Shown: positions 7,730 through 17,035 of the stretch, piece after piece
How positions within the stretch are numbered: position 1 is the stretch's first letter
Layout of the letters: every line of letters starts with the position of its first letter
DNA from: Pseudomonadota bacterium
Lineage (GTDB): Bacteria > Bdellovibrionota > FAC87 > UBA2466
Length of the DNA stretch: 43,528 nucleotides
Assembly: GCA_009927165.1 (NCBI GenBank)
Contig: RFNO01000134.1
Coordinates: 1-43,528 of the forward strand
Direction of reading: 5' to 3'
Notes under the pieces: model-generated
What the model saw: the letters and a program-made list of their open reading frames with translations, nothing else
Told to the model about the DNA's origin: nothing
The model's database searches: none
Position numbers and translations under genes: made by a program

Positions 7730-8464
7730 CTAAACTTCTCTGACAAACCAGCTCTTATCTGCGCGTATTCGGGGCAAAGTAACTCCATCGGATCTGCGTT
7801 TGCCAATAGCGATCACCATAGGAATTAAAACCTGTCCAGGCAATCCTAAAAGCTTACGGATTCTTTTGCTGTCGATGCCTTCGAGTGGGCAGGAGTCATA
7901 ACCTGAAGCTCGTAAGGACAGCATAAGGTTTTCGCAAGCAAGGGCTGTCGATTTTGTAGCCCAGATTTTCATATCTGATATGCTTGAAGGCTCTCTTGAT
8001 ATGGGTTTTTTTAGCCCAAGAAAAAAAACAAATAGTTTTTTGATGACACCCCAGAAACCAAGAGGCCCTTGCGAGTAAACCATGGGTACCAATTTGTCAT
8101 AGTAATGGGTAGCAGCTTTGGGAATTCTCACTCCTTGGTTAGCAAGCTCCTTTAATTGGATCTTCATGTCTTCGCAATTGCGTCTCCAAGTATCAATCCT
8201 AGCAATGCATACGATTAACTCCGCAGCCGTTGAGGCCGCTGCCTGGGAGAAACAAGCCTGAACGAGTTGCTCTTTTTTGGAAGTGCTTCGAACCCAAACA
8301 AACTCCCATGGTTGTAAATTTGATGAATTTGGTGCTAACAAAGCCAAGTCGAGAGCTGTTCTCACCACTTCTTCTGGGACAGGGACTTTGTCAAAAAGCC
8401 GAATGCTTCTTCGGGTTTTTACTATTTCTTGAAAAGCTCGAGCTAGTATTTCTTGTTCAGACAT
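7730..8464 (-). CDS. Nitroreductase family flavoprotein
   Basis: 244 residues. The N-terminus carries the FMN phosphate-binding pattern of NfsB/FRase-type enzymes (TRRSIRLFDKVPVPEEVV), followed by LALLAPNSSNLQPWEFVWV, the classical P-S-x-N-x-Q-P-W element. ACENLMLSLRASGYDSCPL and the GLPGQVLIPMVIAIGKR segment complete the fold. These enzymes use NAD(P)H and FMN to reduce nitro-aromatics, quinones or other substrates; substrate not predictable here. It lies 7 bp downstream of the DUF2867 gene and 115 bp upstream of the aeRF-like gene, all on the same strand, so it probably belongs to the photolyase transcript. Confidence 0.9.
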   Translation of the reverse strand: MSEQEILARAFQEIVKTRRSIRLFDKVPVPEEVVRTALDLALLAPNSSNLQPWEFVWVRSTSKKEQLVQACFSQAAASTAAELIVCIARIDTWRRNCEDMKIQLKELANQGVRIPKAATHYYDKLVPMVYSQGPLGFWGVIKKLFVFFLGLKKPISREPSSISDMKIWATKSTALACENLMLSLRASGYDSCPLEGIDSKRIRKLLGLPGQVLIPMVIAIGKRRSDGVTLPRIRADKSWFVREV

Positions 8465-8471
8465 CTGACCC

Positions 8472-8993
8472 TCACCGTAAGCTGTTCAGAAGAGATTTAA
8501 AAATGAGCTGATGGGCGGGTTTAGTCAAAAGGAAATAAACTTTCCCAAAATTATCGGTAAACTTTGCAGTGGAAGCCAGAATTGCTTGGCGGTGTCCTTG
8601 ATTGAGGATAATTCCCACATGAGCAACAAAATGAGGATCGGTATAGTTAAGGATCAGCTCGAATGGGGTAGATTCAGCCACTAAGAAGTTTCCGATTTTC
8701 GAGTTAACTGAAAAATCCAGTGAACTGAAGTCGGTGGGGACGCCCTCAAGCGGATTCGTCATGCCCCAGCGAGAAAAAAAAATCTTTCTCAGCCGCAAGA
8801 AAAGAAGGACCCATCGAGGATAGCGTTCTGCAATCAGTTTCAACGCAGACGGGGGATCTAGGGGGGGCAAGTGGGATACATCGATTGAGTACGCATCGTG
8901 ATAGTCAGAAGCCGAAATAAAACGATTCAAAAAAGAATGTTTGGGAATAAAAGAGGAGACGGCTTTGTTTCTGTGATCTATTTGAGGGGGCAT
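8472..8993 (-). CDS. DUF2867 protein
   Basis: 173 residues. The C-terminal half fits DUF2867: GNFLVAESTPFELILNYTDP, a beta segment, then GKVYFLLTKPAHQLIFKSLL. The last piece is the usual G-x-L/V-Y-x-P-x-H-x-L-I ending. Members occur alone or fused to short-chain dehydrogenases; biochemical role unknown. The gene begins inside the last 16 bp of the photolyase-like gene, and the nitroreductase follows after 7 bp. DUF2867 genes next to photolyases are consistent with a light or oxidative-damage unit; that part is inference. Confidence 0.75.
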   Translation of the reverse strand: MPPQIDHRNKAVSSFIPKHSFLNRFISASDYHDAYSIDVSHLPPLDPPSALKLIAERYPRWVLLFLRLRKIFFSRWGMTNPLEGVPTDFSSLDFSVNSKIGNFLVAESTPFELILNYTDPHFVAHVGIILNQGHRQAILASTAKFTDNFGKVYFLLTKPAHQLIFKSLLNSLR

Positions 8994-10474
8994 ACTTTGG
9001 TTTTGAATTCATTCGCAAGTTTTTCTATTTGATTAAATCGCTCTGGCTTCATTTTCTTTAATGAGCGGGCCATCATGCTTAGCCGTGGGTTTTTTAAAAA
9101 GAAAGATTCATGCTTTTTGATGAAAGTCCAAAAGAGCCCATCTGCGATATCACACCAAGGCCCCTTTTCAAAATCTCCCATTTTGAGCAGATAATTGGAA
9201 CCACAAAAATAGGGCTTGGTTGAAAATATGCCCCCATCTGAGAAGAGAGCCATTCCGTAAACATTGGGCCCCATGACCCAATCTGAAGAGTCTACAAAAA
9301 GTTCCATGAACCATCGATGAGCTTCTCGGGGTTCTACTTCACACAAAAGCATAAAATTGCCGAGAATCATGAGTCGCTCAATGTGATGAGCATAGCTCAG
9401 TCGAATTGTTTTTTTTATAACATAGTCAAGAGGCGGCAATCCGGTAGTTCCCTCATACCAGTGATTGCTAAGTTGTCTGCGGTGATTCCAAAAGTTTGAT
9501 TGGTCTTCGATTTGGCTAAAATTCTGATAAATTCCACGTATGAACTCACGCCAGCCGATGACTTGGCGGATGAAACCTTCAAGAGAGTTAAGAGGAATCT
9601 TATTTTTTTTGCCTTCTGCCAAGACAAAATCAATCACTTCTTGAGGAGTAATGAGCCCTAAATTAAGGCTGGGGGTAAGCACCGAGTGGTAAACAAAGTC
9701 TGAGCGTTGGGATACGGCATCTTCATAATCTCCGAAAAAAGAAAGTCGCTCTTTAGTAAATTGTTTGAGCCATGTTAGGGCCTCTTGTCGAGATGTCGGG
9801 AGCCAAAAATCACAGCTATTGCCATAATGCTGGGAAAAAAGTTCATCTGTGAGTCGAGTTACTTCTTCAAGTTCTTTGGACTTCACTACCGGCGGAAGAC
9901 CGGGGGGGACCAGACCTTTCACCAGTTTCTTTCTGTTTTCAGTGTCAAAACTCCATTTTCCACCAGTGGGACTTCCATCTTTTTCCAATAACACCTTAAG
10001 GCCTTTTCTTTGAGACTCATAAAAAGTCTTCATAAACGGCTTTTTGGTTTTTGATAAATATCGTTGAAACTCAGTGCGAGAAGTCAGAAACATGGGGCTG
10101 GGTTCAATAGCTAACGGTAGCTTGTTGTCTTGAGCAAATGATTGGAGGCGGTCCTCCATAAATTTGTCTTCGATGTCAAAGGTCACCAGTCGATCGATTC
10201 TATTGGTTTTGATGAAAGCGTGCAGTTTGTCTTCATAGGAAAGCCGAACGTTTGATGGAGTCAATTTATCGTAGTGAACTTCTACCCCCAGCTGCCGCAA
10301 AGCTTCGGCATATCGACGCATCGCTGTGAGGAAAAGAATGATCTTATGTTTATGATATTTGAAGTGGGTACAGAGGCCATAGTCTTCGGCCATAAAAACG
10401 ATAGCGGGAAGACCAGTTTTCTTCAGTGTTTGAGGAAAGAGCTGATTACCCAAAATAAGACGAGCAGTTTTCAA
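8978..10474 (-). CDS. Photolyase/cryptochrome-related protein (DPRP type)
   Basis: 498 residues, typical of the deoxyribodipyrimidine photolyase-related (FeS-BCP, PhrB-like) family that repairs (6-4) photoproducts or acts as a light sensor. The N-terminal antenna domain opens with RLILGNQLFP. The FAD domain has YAHHIERLMILGNF (tandem His 363-364), WFMELFVDSSDWVMGPNVYG and FSDGGIFSTKPY. In PhrB an Fe-S cluster is held by Cys residues including a C-x2-C pair after the KPY...KM segment. Here that region is shortened to KMGDFEKGPWCDIADGLFW with a single Cys, so the cluster is probably absent. Start is TTG 10474: an in-frame stop lies five codons upstream, AGG is seven bases away, and the next Met would delete the conserved first strand. 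Confidence 0.88.
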   Translation of the reverse strand: MKTARLILGNQLFPQTLKKTGLPAIVFMAEDYGLCTHFKYHKHKIILFLTAMRRYAEALRQLGVEVHYDKLTPSNVRLSYEDKLHAFIKTNRIDRLVTFDIEDKFMEDRLQSFAQDNKLPLAIEPSPMFLTSRTEFQRYLSKTKKPFMKTFYESQRKGLKVLLEKDGSPTGGKWSFDTENRKKLVKGLVPPGLPPVVKSKELEEVTRLTDELFSQHYGNSCDFWLPTSRQEALTWLKQFTKERLSFFGDYEDAVSQRSDFVYHSVLTPSLNLGLITPQEVIDFVLAEGKKNKIPLNSLEGFIRQVIGWREFIRGIYQNFSQIEDQSNFWNHRRQLSNHWYEGTTGLPPLDYVIKKTIRLSYAHHIERLMILGNFMLLCEVEPREAHRWFMELFVDSSDWVMGPNVYGMALFSDGGIFSTKPYFCGSNYLLKMGDFEKGPWCDIADGLFWTFIKKHESFFLKNPRLSMMARSLKKMKPERFNQIEKLANEFKTKVCPLK

Positions 10475-10574
10475 GAAGCGGCCTACTTAAAGTAAAATTC
10501 AACAAAACAATTAAACAGAGTCCTAATGGTAGGTATGCTAATAGAGTTTAAATAAAGAGGCTAGAACATAACGC

Positions 10575-11171
10575 ATGTTAAAAATTCAAAACTTAAGACG
10601 TCAGGACTATAAGGCCCAAAAATGGAGAAATGGTTTGGGCGAAACTTTGGAAGTTGCTATTGAAAAAGAAAACCCTTTTGGCTGGCGAATCAGTATCGCG
10701 CGAGTCGCGGAAACTACGGCTCTGTCCGACTTTGCAGGATATGACCGAGTGTTAGTATTGCTTGAAGGGGGACCTGGATTGCTTTCAATTAACAACAGAG
10801 ATATCCCCATAAAAGAAATGCAACCGGTCAGATTTTCTGGAGATCAAAAAGGCACGATTCAGATGAGGTCAGCAGGTAGAGACTTCAATTTGTTTTGTCT
10901 GAGGGAGAGAGCAAAAGGAAATGTCTATCCCACCCGGATTTCGCGATCCGAAGAAATGCAATTTCCAATAACGGGAACGGAGCATTTCTTGTTCTGTGTT
11001 ACTGGTGAAGTAGAGTGGCGAGACAGGGAATCTGATGAGAAAATTATTTTAGCTCCTCATGAGCTTCTGCAACTTTCTCGAATTAACAAAAAAAAAGAAT
11101 ATCTGAATCAAATTGTGATCGGCAGAGCAGAACAATCCGTGTTGTTATGGATTGTTGTACATGTCAATTAG
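10575..11171 (+). CDS. HutD/Ves family cupin-like protein
   Basis: 198 residues. The pattern KWRNGLGETLEVAI followed by PFGWRISIARVAETTALSDF and GYDRVLVLLEG is the HutD/Ves signature (W-x-N-G-x-G-x-T-x-E ... W-R-I-S-x-A). The double-stranded beta-helix continues to the C-terminus. HutD was named from histidine utilisation loci and Ves from E. coli; no enzymatic activity is settled. There are no hut genes here, so a histidine role is not supported by context. It stands alone between a divergent photolyase-like gene and a convergent aldehyde dehydrogenase whose stop is only 2 bp away. The usual second Gly of NGGG is Leu. Confidence 0.8.
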   Translation: MLKIQNLRRQDYKAQKWRNGLGETLEVAIEKENPFGWRISIARVAETTALSDFAGYDRVLVLLEGGPGLLSINNRDIPIKEMQPVRFSGDQKGTIQMRSAGRDFNLFCLRERAKGNVYPTRISRSEEMQFPITGTEHFLFCVTGEVEWRDRESDEKIILAPHELLQLSRINKKKEYLNQIVIGRAEQSVLLWIVVHVN

Positions 11172-11173
11172 GG

Positions 11174-12622
11174 TTAGGAGAGGCTTCTTACAACCATCAA
11201 ACGAGGCTCTGTCATGTCCTCCATGGCGAATCGAACTCCCTCTCTTCCCATTCCGCTGTCTTTAACCCCGCCGTAGGGCATGCAATCAGCTCTCCACGAG
11301 GGAATGTCATTAATAATAACCCCTCCAACTTCAAGTTCATTCCACGCTTTCAAGGCATGATCAATATTCTGGGTGAACACTCCTGCTTGTAGGCCAAAGC
11401 GGCTGTTGTTGGCAACTTGTAGACACTCTGAAAAAGATGAAAAAGAGGTTATGACGGCTACTGGTCCGAAAGCTTCCTCTGCACAAAGGGGCTCATCCAC
11501 TGGGACGTTTTCTAAAAGGGTTGCATCCAGAACTGCTCCGGTACGTTTGCCACCGCATAAGACAGAAGCGCCTCGCTTCTGAGCTTGATGAATCCATGAT
11601 TCCAGTCGATTTGCATCAGTTTCTGAAATGAGGGGACCGATATCTGTCGACTCAGATTTCGGATCGCCACTGCGAAGCAATTGCGTTGCTTTTATCAACT
11701 TCTCGCGGACTTCCGAGTAAATCGTTTTGTGTATGAGGATCCTCTGGACACTAATACAACTCTGGCCCGACTGAGAAAAAGCGCCGATCAAAATTCTCTG
11801 CACACAGTCATCTACATGAGCCGTTTCATCTACAATACAGGCTGCATTTCCACCAAGCTCAAGGACTACTTTTTTCTTTCCTGCTTTAGCTCTGAGGTCC
11901 CAGCCAACAGAGGGTGAACCGGTAAAGCTCAGAAGCTTAATTCGGTCATCCGAAGTGAAAAGGTCCGCACCATTCCTCGGACAAGGAAGAATAGAAAATG
12001 CACCAGATGGAAGGGAAGCCCCTGACAGAATCTCTCCAATCTTTAGAGCAGTGAGAGGAGTGCGAGTAGCTGGCTTCAAAACAAAAGGACACCCAACTGC
12101 CAACGCGGGCGCTATTTTGTGAGCAGTCAAATTCAGAGGAAAATTAAAAGGAGAAATGAAGGAACACGGGCCAATAGGGAAGCGCTTTGAAAATCCCTGG
12201 TAATTCTTGCCTCGAGCCGTCCGATCCAAAGGCATAATTTCGCCATAAAGCCGTCCCACCTCCTCCGCGGCGATCCGAAAAGTATCGATGAATCGTGCCA
12301 CTTCGATTCGTGCATCCTTAATGGGTTTACCCACTTCCAAACAGAGAAGTTCTGCGAATTCTTTTTCTTGTTCTTTGAACTTTAGAACACAAAACTCAAG
12401 AATATCGCGGCGCTCGTAAGAGGACATTTTTGCAAGGACGGGCGCTGCTTGACAAGCCAATGAGATTCCTTTTTCGATATCCTCCGGAGTGGCAACAGAC
12501 ACTTGGGCGATGGGATTTTGGGAAAACTTGTCAATGACCGGTAAAAACTCCTGGCCCATGACGGGTTGGTTAGCCAGGAAGAATGGGTATTGGGGTTTCA
12601 AACTTAGAACACGGTTTGTCAT
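11174..12622 (-). CDS. Aldehyde dehydrogenase, NAD(P)-dependent
   Basis: 482 residues, a full ALDH superfamily protein oxidising an aldehyde to the acid. ISPFNFPLNLTAHKIAPALA and VLKPATRTPLTALK form the coenzyme pocket. FTGSPSVG is the dinucleotide turn, Glu255 lies in VVLELGGNA and the nucleophile Cys289 in SQSGQSCISVQR. EEAFGPVAVITSF and the GREGVRFAMEDMTEP ending are also typical. The ending resembles archaeal-type lactaldehyde, succinate-semialdehyde or non-phosphorylating glyceraldehyde-3-P enzymes, so the substrate is uncertain. AGGAAGGAG lies upstream of the ATG. It is divergent from wecB and convergent with the HutD-like gene, so it is probably monocistronic. Confidence 0.93.
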   Translation of the reverse strand: MTNRVLSLKPQYPFFLANQPVMGQEFLPVIDKFSQNPIAQVSVATPEDIEKGISLACQAAPVLAKMSSYERRDILEFCVLKFKEQEKEFAELLCLEVGKPIKDARIEVARFIDTFRIAAEEVGRLYGEIMPLDRTARGKNYQGFSKRFPIGPCSFISPFNFPLNLTAHKIAPALAVGCPFVLKPATRTPLTALKIGEILSGASLPSGAFSILPCPRNGADLFTSDDRIKLLSFTGSPSVGWDLRAKAGKKKVVLELGGNAACIVDETAHVDDCVQRILIGAFSQSGQSCISVQRILIHKTIYSEVREKLIKATQLLRSGDPKSESTDIGPLISETDANRLESWIHQAQKRGASVLCGGKRTGAVLDATLLENVPVDEPLCAEEAFGPVAVITSFSSFSECLQVANNSRFGLQAGVFTQNIDHALKAWNELEVGGVIINDIPSWRADCMPYGGVKDSGMGREGVRFAMEDMTEPRLMVVRSLS

Positions 12623-12706
12623 GAAGCGTTCTCCTTCCTGTATTTTATGTAACTTTTTTTTGGAAGTCGTCCGATAAATGGTCTAGGACCCCTCATTTTT
12701 TATTCC

Positions 12707-13837
12707 ATGAAAAAAATATTGGTTACATACGGAACTCGTCCAGAGCTCATTAAAATGGCTCCTGTTATTAAAAAGCTGGGAGAATCTCTCTCTTTTAATC
12801 CGATTACTTGCTCTACGGGCCAGCATCGAGACTTACTTGACCAAGTGGCAAGTTTCTTCGGTATTCAACATGACTTTTCATTAAATGTAATGAAATCGAA
12901 CCAGGATTTGTTTGATATTACGGAGAGGTTGCTCGGAGAGATGCGAGAAGTTTTAAAAGAATCTAAGCCCGATTTGGTTTTGGTCCAGGGAGATACTACG
13001 ACTGCTTTTGTGTCAGCTTTGAGTGCATTTTATTCCAAAATTCCAGTTGGCCACATTGAAGCTGGACTTCGCACTTGGGATCCTTACTCACCTTTTCCTG
13101 AAGAAATGAATCGGGCCCTGATTTCAAAAATAGCTTCGTTTCATTTCGCACCCACCTCGAAAGCGGCAGACAATCTCCGGAAAGAGGGAATTTCAGAGCA
13201 ACTGATTTACCAAGTGGGAAATACTGGGGTAGATGCCATTCTGGAAGTGGCAAAGAGAGGCAAAGCAACCCCCTTTATTGCGCAGCTTTTCCCGCCCGAA
13301 AAGAAGCTCATTCTATTGACGGCACATCGAAGGGAAAACTTTGGAGAGCCTCTGAGAAACATTTTTAAAGCGGTGAAAAAGTTGTGTAAACAGCATCCCG
13401 ATGTTCAGGTTATATATCCTGTTCATCCCAATCCCAACGTGAAAGCAGTTGCGAATGAGATGTTGGCTGACTGCGCGGGAGTTACGATGCTGGAGCCCCT
13501 CGAGTTTGGTGATTTGGTCTGGTTATTAGAAAAAGTACAATTTGTAGTAACAGATTCGGGAGGACTCCAGGAGGAGGCCCCCACTTTCGGAAAGCCGGTA
13601 TTAGTTCTGAGAGAGAGTACTGAGCGGCCAGAAGCGGTTGAAGCGGGTGCTGCTCGATTGGTGGGAACTGACTCGGAGAAAATCAGTGCCGAAATGTCCA
13701 AATTAGTTGATCCGTTGAGCCTTCAGTATCAATCAATGGCTCGCGTTCGAAACCCTTTTGGCGATGGAACGGCTGCCCGAAAAATTATTTCCATTCTAGA
13801 GCAGCACTTTAATCAATCAGTTGCAGAAGCAGCGTAA
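12707..13837 (+). CDS. wecB: UDP-N-acetylglucosamine 2-epimerase (non-hydrolysing)
   Basis: 376 residues, usual length. It interconverts UDP-GlcNAc and UDP-ManNAc for surface polysaccharide synthesis. TYGTRPELIKMAPVIKKL opens the first Rossmann domain. VQGDTTTAFVSAL, GHIEAGLRTWDPYSPFPEE (active-site Glu/Arg region) and FAPTSKAADNLRKEG follow. LTAHRRENFGEPLRNI, VYPVHPNPNVK-like YPVHPNPNVK and DSGGLQEEAP mark the UDP-binding second domain. No clear Shine-Dalgarno precedes the ATG, although the N-terminus matches the family. It is followed 104 bp on by a glycosyltransferase, so a small glycan locus is plausible. The ManNAc-using pathway itself is not in the window. Confidence 0.94.
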   Translation: MKKILVTYGTRPELIKMAPVIKKLGESLSFNPITCSTGQHRDLLDQVASFFGIQHDFSLNVMKSNQDLFDITERLLGEMREVLKESKPDLVLVQGDTTTAFVSALSAFYSKIPVGHIEAGLRTWDPYSPFPEEMNRALISKIASFHFAPTSKAADNLRKEGISEQLIYQVGNTGVDAILEVAKRGKATPFIAQLFPPEKKLILLTAHRRENFGEPLRNIFKAVKKLCKQHPDVQVIYPVHPNPNVKAVANEMLADCAGVTMLEPLEFGDLVWLLEKVQFVVTDSGGLQEEAPTFGKPVLVLRESTERPEAVEAGAARLVGTDSEKISAEMSKLVDPLSLQYQSMARVRNPFGDGTAARKIISILEQHFNQSVAEAA

Positions 13838-13941
13838 ACAGCCATAACGCATCGATCCATCCTGATTTCGCTTAATTGTGAAGATTTTCTCATTATTTAC
13901 CGAAAATAAGATAAGCCTTCGCTGCCGGGAAAGGGAATGCC

Positions 13942-14701
13942 ATGAGAACTGACTATCGCTCCACTGAAGTTTTTATTGTGTTGCCAGCATTTAATGAAGC
14001 CGAAAATCTAAAATTACTGCTGCCTAAAATCGATGCCACTCTCCGAGAAGATGGATTGAACTACCAACTGATTGTTGTAAATGACGGCAGCTCTGACAAA
14101 ACGGCCGAAGTCCTCTGTTTGGGAAAGAAGAATTCCGTTAAGGCCTATTCACCACGAAGTGAATATGGGGCTGGGAAAGACGATTCGTGACGGCTTGGAC
14201 TTTGCCGCTAAAATGGCGCAACCGAATGATATTATCGTTGCTCTAGACGCGGACAACAGCCATTCCCCCTCCCATATCCGGTCCATGGTTCAATGTGTTC
14301 GTGAAGGAAATGACGTCGTGATTGCTTCGCGATATCAGAATGGTTCTCACGTGAAAGGGGTTCCCGCTCATCGCCTTTGGTTGAGTTACGGTGCCCGCTT
14401 TTTGTTTCAAGTGTTTTTCCCGATTAGGGGAGTTCGCGATTACACTTGTGGTTATCGCGCTTATCGAGCCTCTCTACTTCAGGCGGCCTTTAAAAAATAC
14501 GGCCAAACGTTTGTCGATCGAGAAGGTTTTGAAGTCATGGTCGATATCTTGTTAAAACTTCGCAAAATGGGAGCACTCTTTCGTGAAGTCCCGTTAGTCC
14601 TTCGATACGATGAAAAACGGGGTGACAGCAAAATGAAAGTTCTTCGAACGATTCGGCGGAGCCTGGCTTTGATCATCCAGAGAAAATTTGTTCAGAATTG
14701 A
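13942..14701 (+). pseudogene. Family 2 glycosyltransferase (dolichol-P-mannose synthase-like) with +1 frameshift
   Basis: Two overlapping frames make one GT2 protein of about 252 residues. The first part begins at ATG 13942 with AGGG upstream and reads VFIVLPAFNEAENLKLLLPK, then QLIVVNDGSSDKTAEVL, the nucleotide-sugar site. After about 14116-14130 the coding moves one base forward and continues IPLRPIHHEVNMGLGKTIRD, then IIVALDADNSHSP (the DxD-like metal site), SRYQNGSHVKGVP and YTCGYRAYRASLL. The frame change lies in TCTGTTTGGGAAAGAAG, rich in short homopolymers. Either the assembly has an extra base and the gene is intact, or it is a recent pseudogene. Everything else is conserved, which favours the first. 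Likely uses an activated sugar and polyprenyl phosphate for cell-envelope glycan synthesis. Confidence 0.85.
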
Positions 14702-14727
14702 GCAGAGGGGGAAGCCGCTCCTTTTTT
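14700..14727 (+). terminator. Possible Rho-independent terminator after the glycosyltransferase
   Basis: GAGCAG (14700-14705) pairs with CCGCTC (14715-14720) with one mismatch, followed by CTTTTTT. The stem is short, so this is tentative. Confidence 0.4.
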
Positions 14728-14879
14728 GTTAGTAATATTAAGAGGTTGTATTGAGCCTTGTTTGTCCCTCTTTCCCTCCTCAGGTAACTTCTCTAAAAGT
14801 TAATTAAGTTGTTGGAATCGCTTGAAGAGTACCGCTTTTATTTGCCTTTAATGGCCCTTCGTGTTACTTCCTCTTCACC

Positions 14880-16976
14880 ATGTCAGACTTAGATAACATC
14901 CAAGACAAAAACGGGCTCAGTTCGTCTTCGTCAGACTCGTCAGCTGAACCTCGTCATTCCGAGTCTGAACAAAAGCCAAAAATGGGATCTCGTTCTTCCA
15001 AAAAAGATAAACCTGACCGTCCAAGGCTGCCTGCCTGGTCCACGAGAAACGGGTTGTGGAGTTGGATTTTGTTTGGTGTGGGGCTGATTCTTCTGGTGTC
15101 TGTTTATTCGAAACCTGACTTTGCTGCCAAGGAAATCCCCTACAGTGATTTTCGAGCAAAAATCAAGAATGGTGAAATAAAAAGAGTTGTTTTATCGCCA
15201 ACGTTGGTAAAGGGTTTTTCAGTTGATACTTCCGCGAGAGGTGCGTCCGCCAGTACCGCCGGAGCTTTCTTTGTTTCTATCCCGGTGGAAGACGGAAAAT
15301 TAATAGAACTCATGGAGTCTCATGGAGTGCGTTACGAGCAAGAGAACGTCGCACTTAAAAATATCTTTCTTCATTGGATTCTTCCCGTGTTGGTCCTTTT
15401 GGTTTTGTGGAGAGTGTTATTTGCCCGAGCTTTTAAAATGGGACCAGGCGCAGGAATCATGAGCTTTGGTAAAAACCGCGCTAAGCTAGTAGCGGAAGAG
15501 TCGAAGAAAGTGTCTTTCGAAGATGTGGCCGGTTGCGACGAAGCCAAAGAAGAATTAGCAGAAATTATCGACTTTCTAAAAACCCCTCAAAAATTCAGGG
15601 CTATTGGTGGAAAAATTCCTAAGGGGATCCTGTTGGTGGGGCCTCCTGGAACTGGAAAAACTCTGTTGGCAAAAGCAGTGGCAGGCGAAGCTGGTGTTCC
15701 TTTTTTCAGTCTTAGCGGTTCCGAATTTGTTGAGATGTTTGTTGGAGTAGGAGCAGCTCGGGTAAGAGATTTGTTCGGACAAGCAATTGAAAAAAGTCCG
15801 TGCATTATTTTCATCGATGAGTTGGATGCGATTGGCAAAGTCAGAAGCGCTGTCTCTCCGATGGGTGGACATGATGAACGAGAGCAAACGTTGAATCAGC
15901 TTTTAGTGGAAATGGATGGTTTTGATTCCCGCACTGGAGTTATCATCATGGCTGCCACCAACCGTCCGGAGACACTAGATCCCGCTCTCATGAGACCCGG
16001 CCGATTTGACCGTCAAGTTGTCGTGGATCGCCCAGATATTAAGGGGAGAGAGGCGATATTAGCGATTCATTGCAAGAATGTTAAGTTGTCGGAAAATGTA
16101 GACTTAAAAGTGGTAGCAAGCCGAACACCGGGTTTTGTCGGGGCTGACTTGGCTAATGTTGCAAACGAAGCAGCTCTTCTTGCGGTCAGAAAGAATAAAA
16201 CTGTTGTTGAATTATCAGATTTTGAAGATGCGGTGGACCGAGTAGTGGCTGGTTTGCAGAAGAAAAATCGTATCATGAGTTCCTTAGAGAAACGGATTGT
16301 CGCTTTCCACGAAACAGGACATGCCTTGGTGACGTATTTTACGGAAGGAACTGATCCTGTTCATAAAGTGTCGGTGATTCCAAGAGGGTTTGGAGCCCTT
16401 GGTTTTACAATGACACTTCCAAAAGAGGACCGATATTTAATGACCCGAAAGGAACTCTTGGCCCGAATTGATATTCTGTTCGGTGGCCGAGTGGCTGAAG
16501 AAGTTATTTTTCAGGAAATTTCTACTGGGGCGCAAGATGATATTCAAAAGGCCACGGATATAGCGAAACGCATGGTAATGGAATATGGAATGAGTGAAGC
16601 CTGCGGGCAAAGAAGTTTTTCTCCAGAAAGATCAACTTTTATTCAAGCTCCAGGAGGTTCTCTCTCGGCAGCCAGAGAATACAGTGACGCGATTGCGGAA
16701 AAAATTGACTTAGAAATTCAAGCGATTCTAAGCGCATCTTACGAGCGAGTCAGAACCATTCTACGAGCGCATAAAGACCTTTTGGAGTACGTCGCCCAAA
16801 AGTTAATGGAAAAAGAAGTGATTGAAGGAAAAGAATTGGAGCTGATGGTCGGGGAATTCAATTTGAGAAAACAAGGGAAAGTTGTTGCTCCGGTGATGGA
16901 TGCCGAAACCTCACTGGAAACTGCTGACCTGATACCTGGCAAATGGGACGGGGTATCGCCCGGACCTGAGTTGTAA
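14880..16976 (+). CDS. ftsH: ATP-dependent membrane zinc protease FtsH (second paralogue)
   Basis: 698 residues, longer than the first copy because of a hydrophilic Ser/Lys-rich N-terminal extension of about 55 residues and a longer C-tail. Membrane helices lie at about 60-77 and 163-182. Walker A GPPGTGKT is at 254-261, Walker B IIFIDELD near 309-316 and [20 protein letters not shown] near 359-378. The zinc site is HETGH (477-481), followed by STGAQDD. All catalytic residues are present. The ATG has no Shine-Dalgarno; no better start is visible, and residue 35 Met would remove most of the extension. The acidic 73-aa protein and psd follow closely. Given the essential lipid and asd genes beside it, this may be the housekeeping copy, but that is inference. 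Confidence 0.95.
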   Translation: MSDLDNIQDKNGLSSSSSDSSAEPRHSESEQKPKMGSRSSKKDKPDRPRLPAWSTRNGLWSWILFGVGLILLVSVYSKPDFAAKEIPYSDFRAKIKNGEIKRVVLSPTLVKGFSVDTSARGASASTAGAFFVSIPVEDGKLIELMESHGVRYEQENVALKNIFLHWILPVLVLLVLWRVLFARAFKMGPGAGIMSFGKNRAKLVAEESKKVSFEDVAGCDEAKEELAEIIDFLKTPQKFRAIGGKIPKGILLVGPPGTGKTLLAKAVAGEAGVPFFSLSGSEFVEMFVGVGAARVRDLFGQAIEKSPCIIFIDELDAIGKVRSAVSPMGGHDEREQTLNQLLVEMDGFDSRTGVIIMAATNRPETLDPALMRPGRFDRQVVVDRPDIKGREAILAIHCKNVKLSENVDLKVVASRTPGFVGADLANVANEAALLAVRKNKTVVELSDFEDAVDRVVAGLQKKNRIMSSLEKRIVAFHETGHALVTYFTEGTDPVHKVSVIPRGFGALGFTMTLPKEDRYLMTRKELLARIDILFGGRVAEEVIFQEISTGAQDDIQKATDIAKRMVMEYGMSEACGQRSFSPERSTFIQAPGGSLSAAREYSDAIAEKIDLEIQAILSASYERVRTILRAHKDLLEYVAQKLMEKEVIEGKELELMVGEFNLRKQGKVVAPVMDAETSLETADLIPGKWDGVSPGPEL

Positions 16977-17035
16977 CCCAAATAGGGAGTAGGTATTATC
17001 CGACAGAATTTTTGAACCTAATCGAGGAGAGAGTG

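Noticed and set aside
7615-7806. N-terminal extension of the aeRF-like protein
   Set aside because: It overlaps the nitroreductase 3' end and has a basic, non-family sequence; ATG 7614 starts just before the conserved domain.
14081-14190. Programmed +1 frameshift in the glycosyltransferase
   Set aside because: No known slippery signal, rare-codon/stop arrangement or downstream stimulator is seen; assembly error or pseudogene is simpler.
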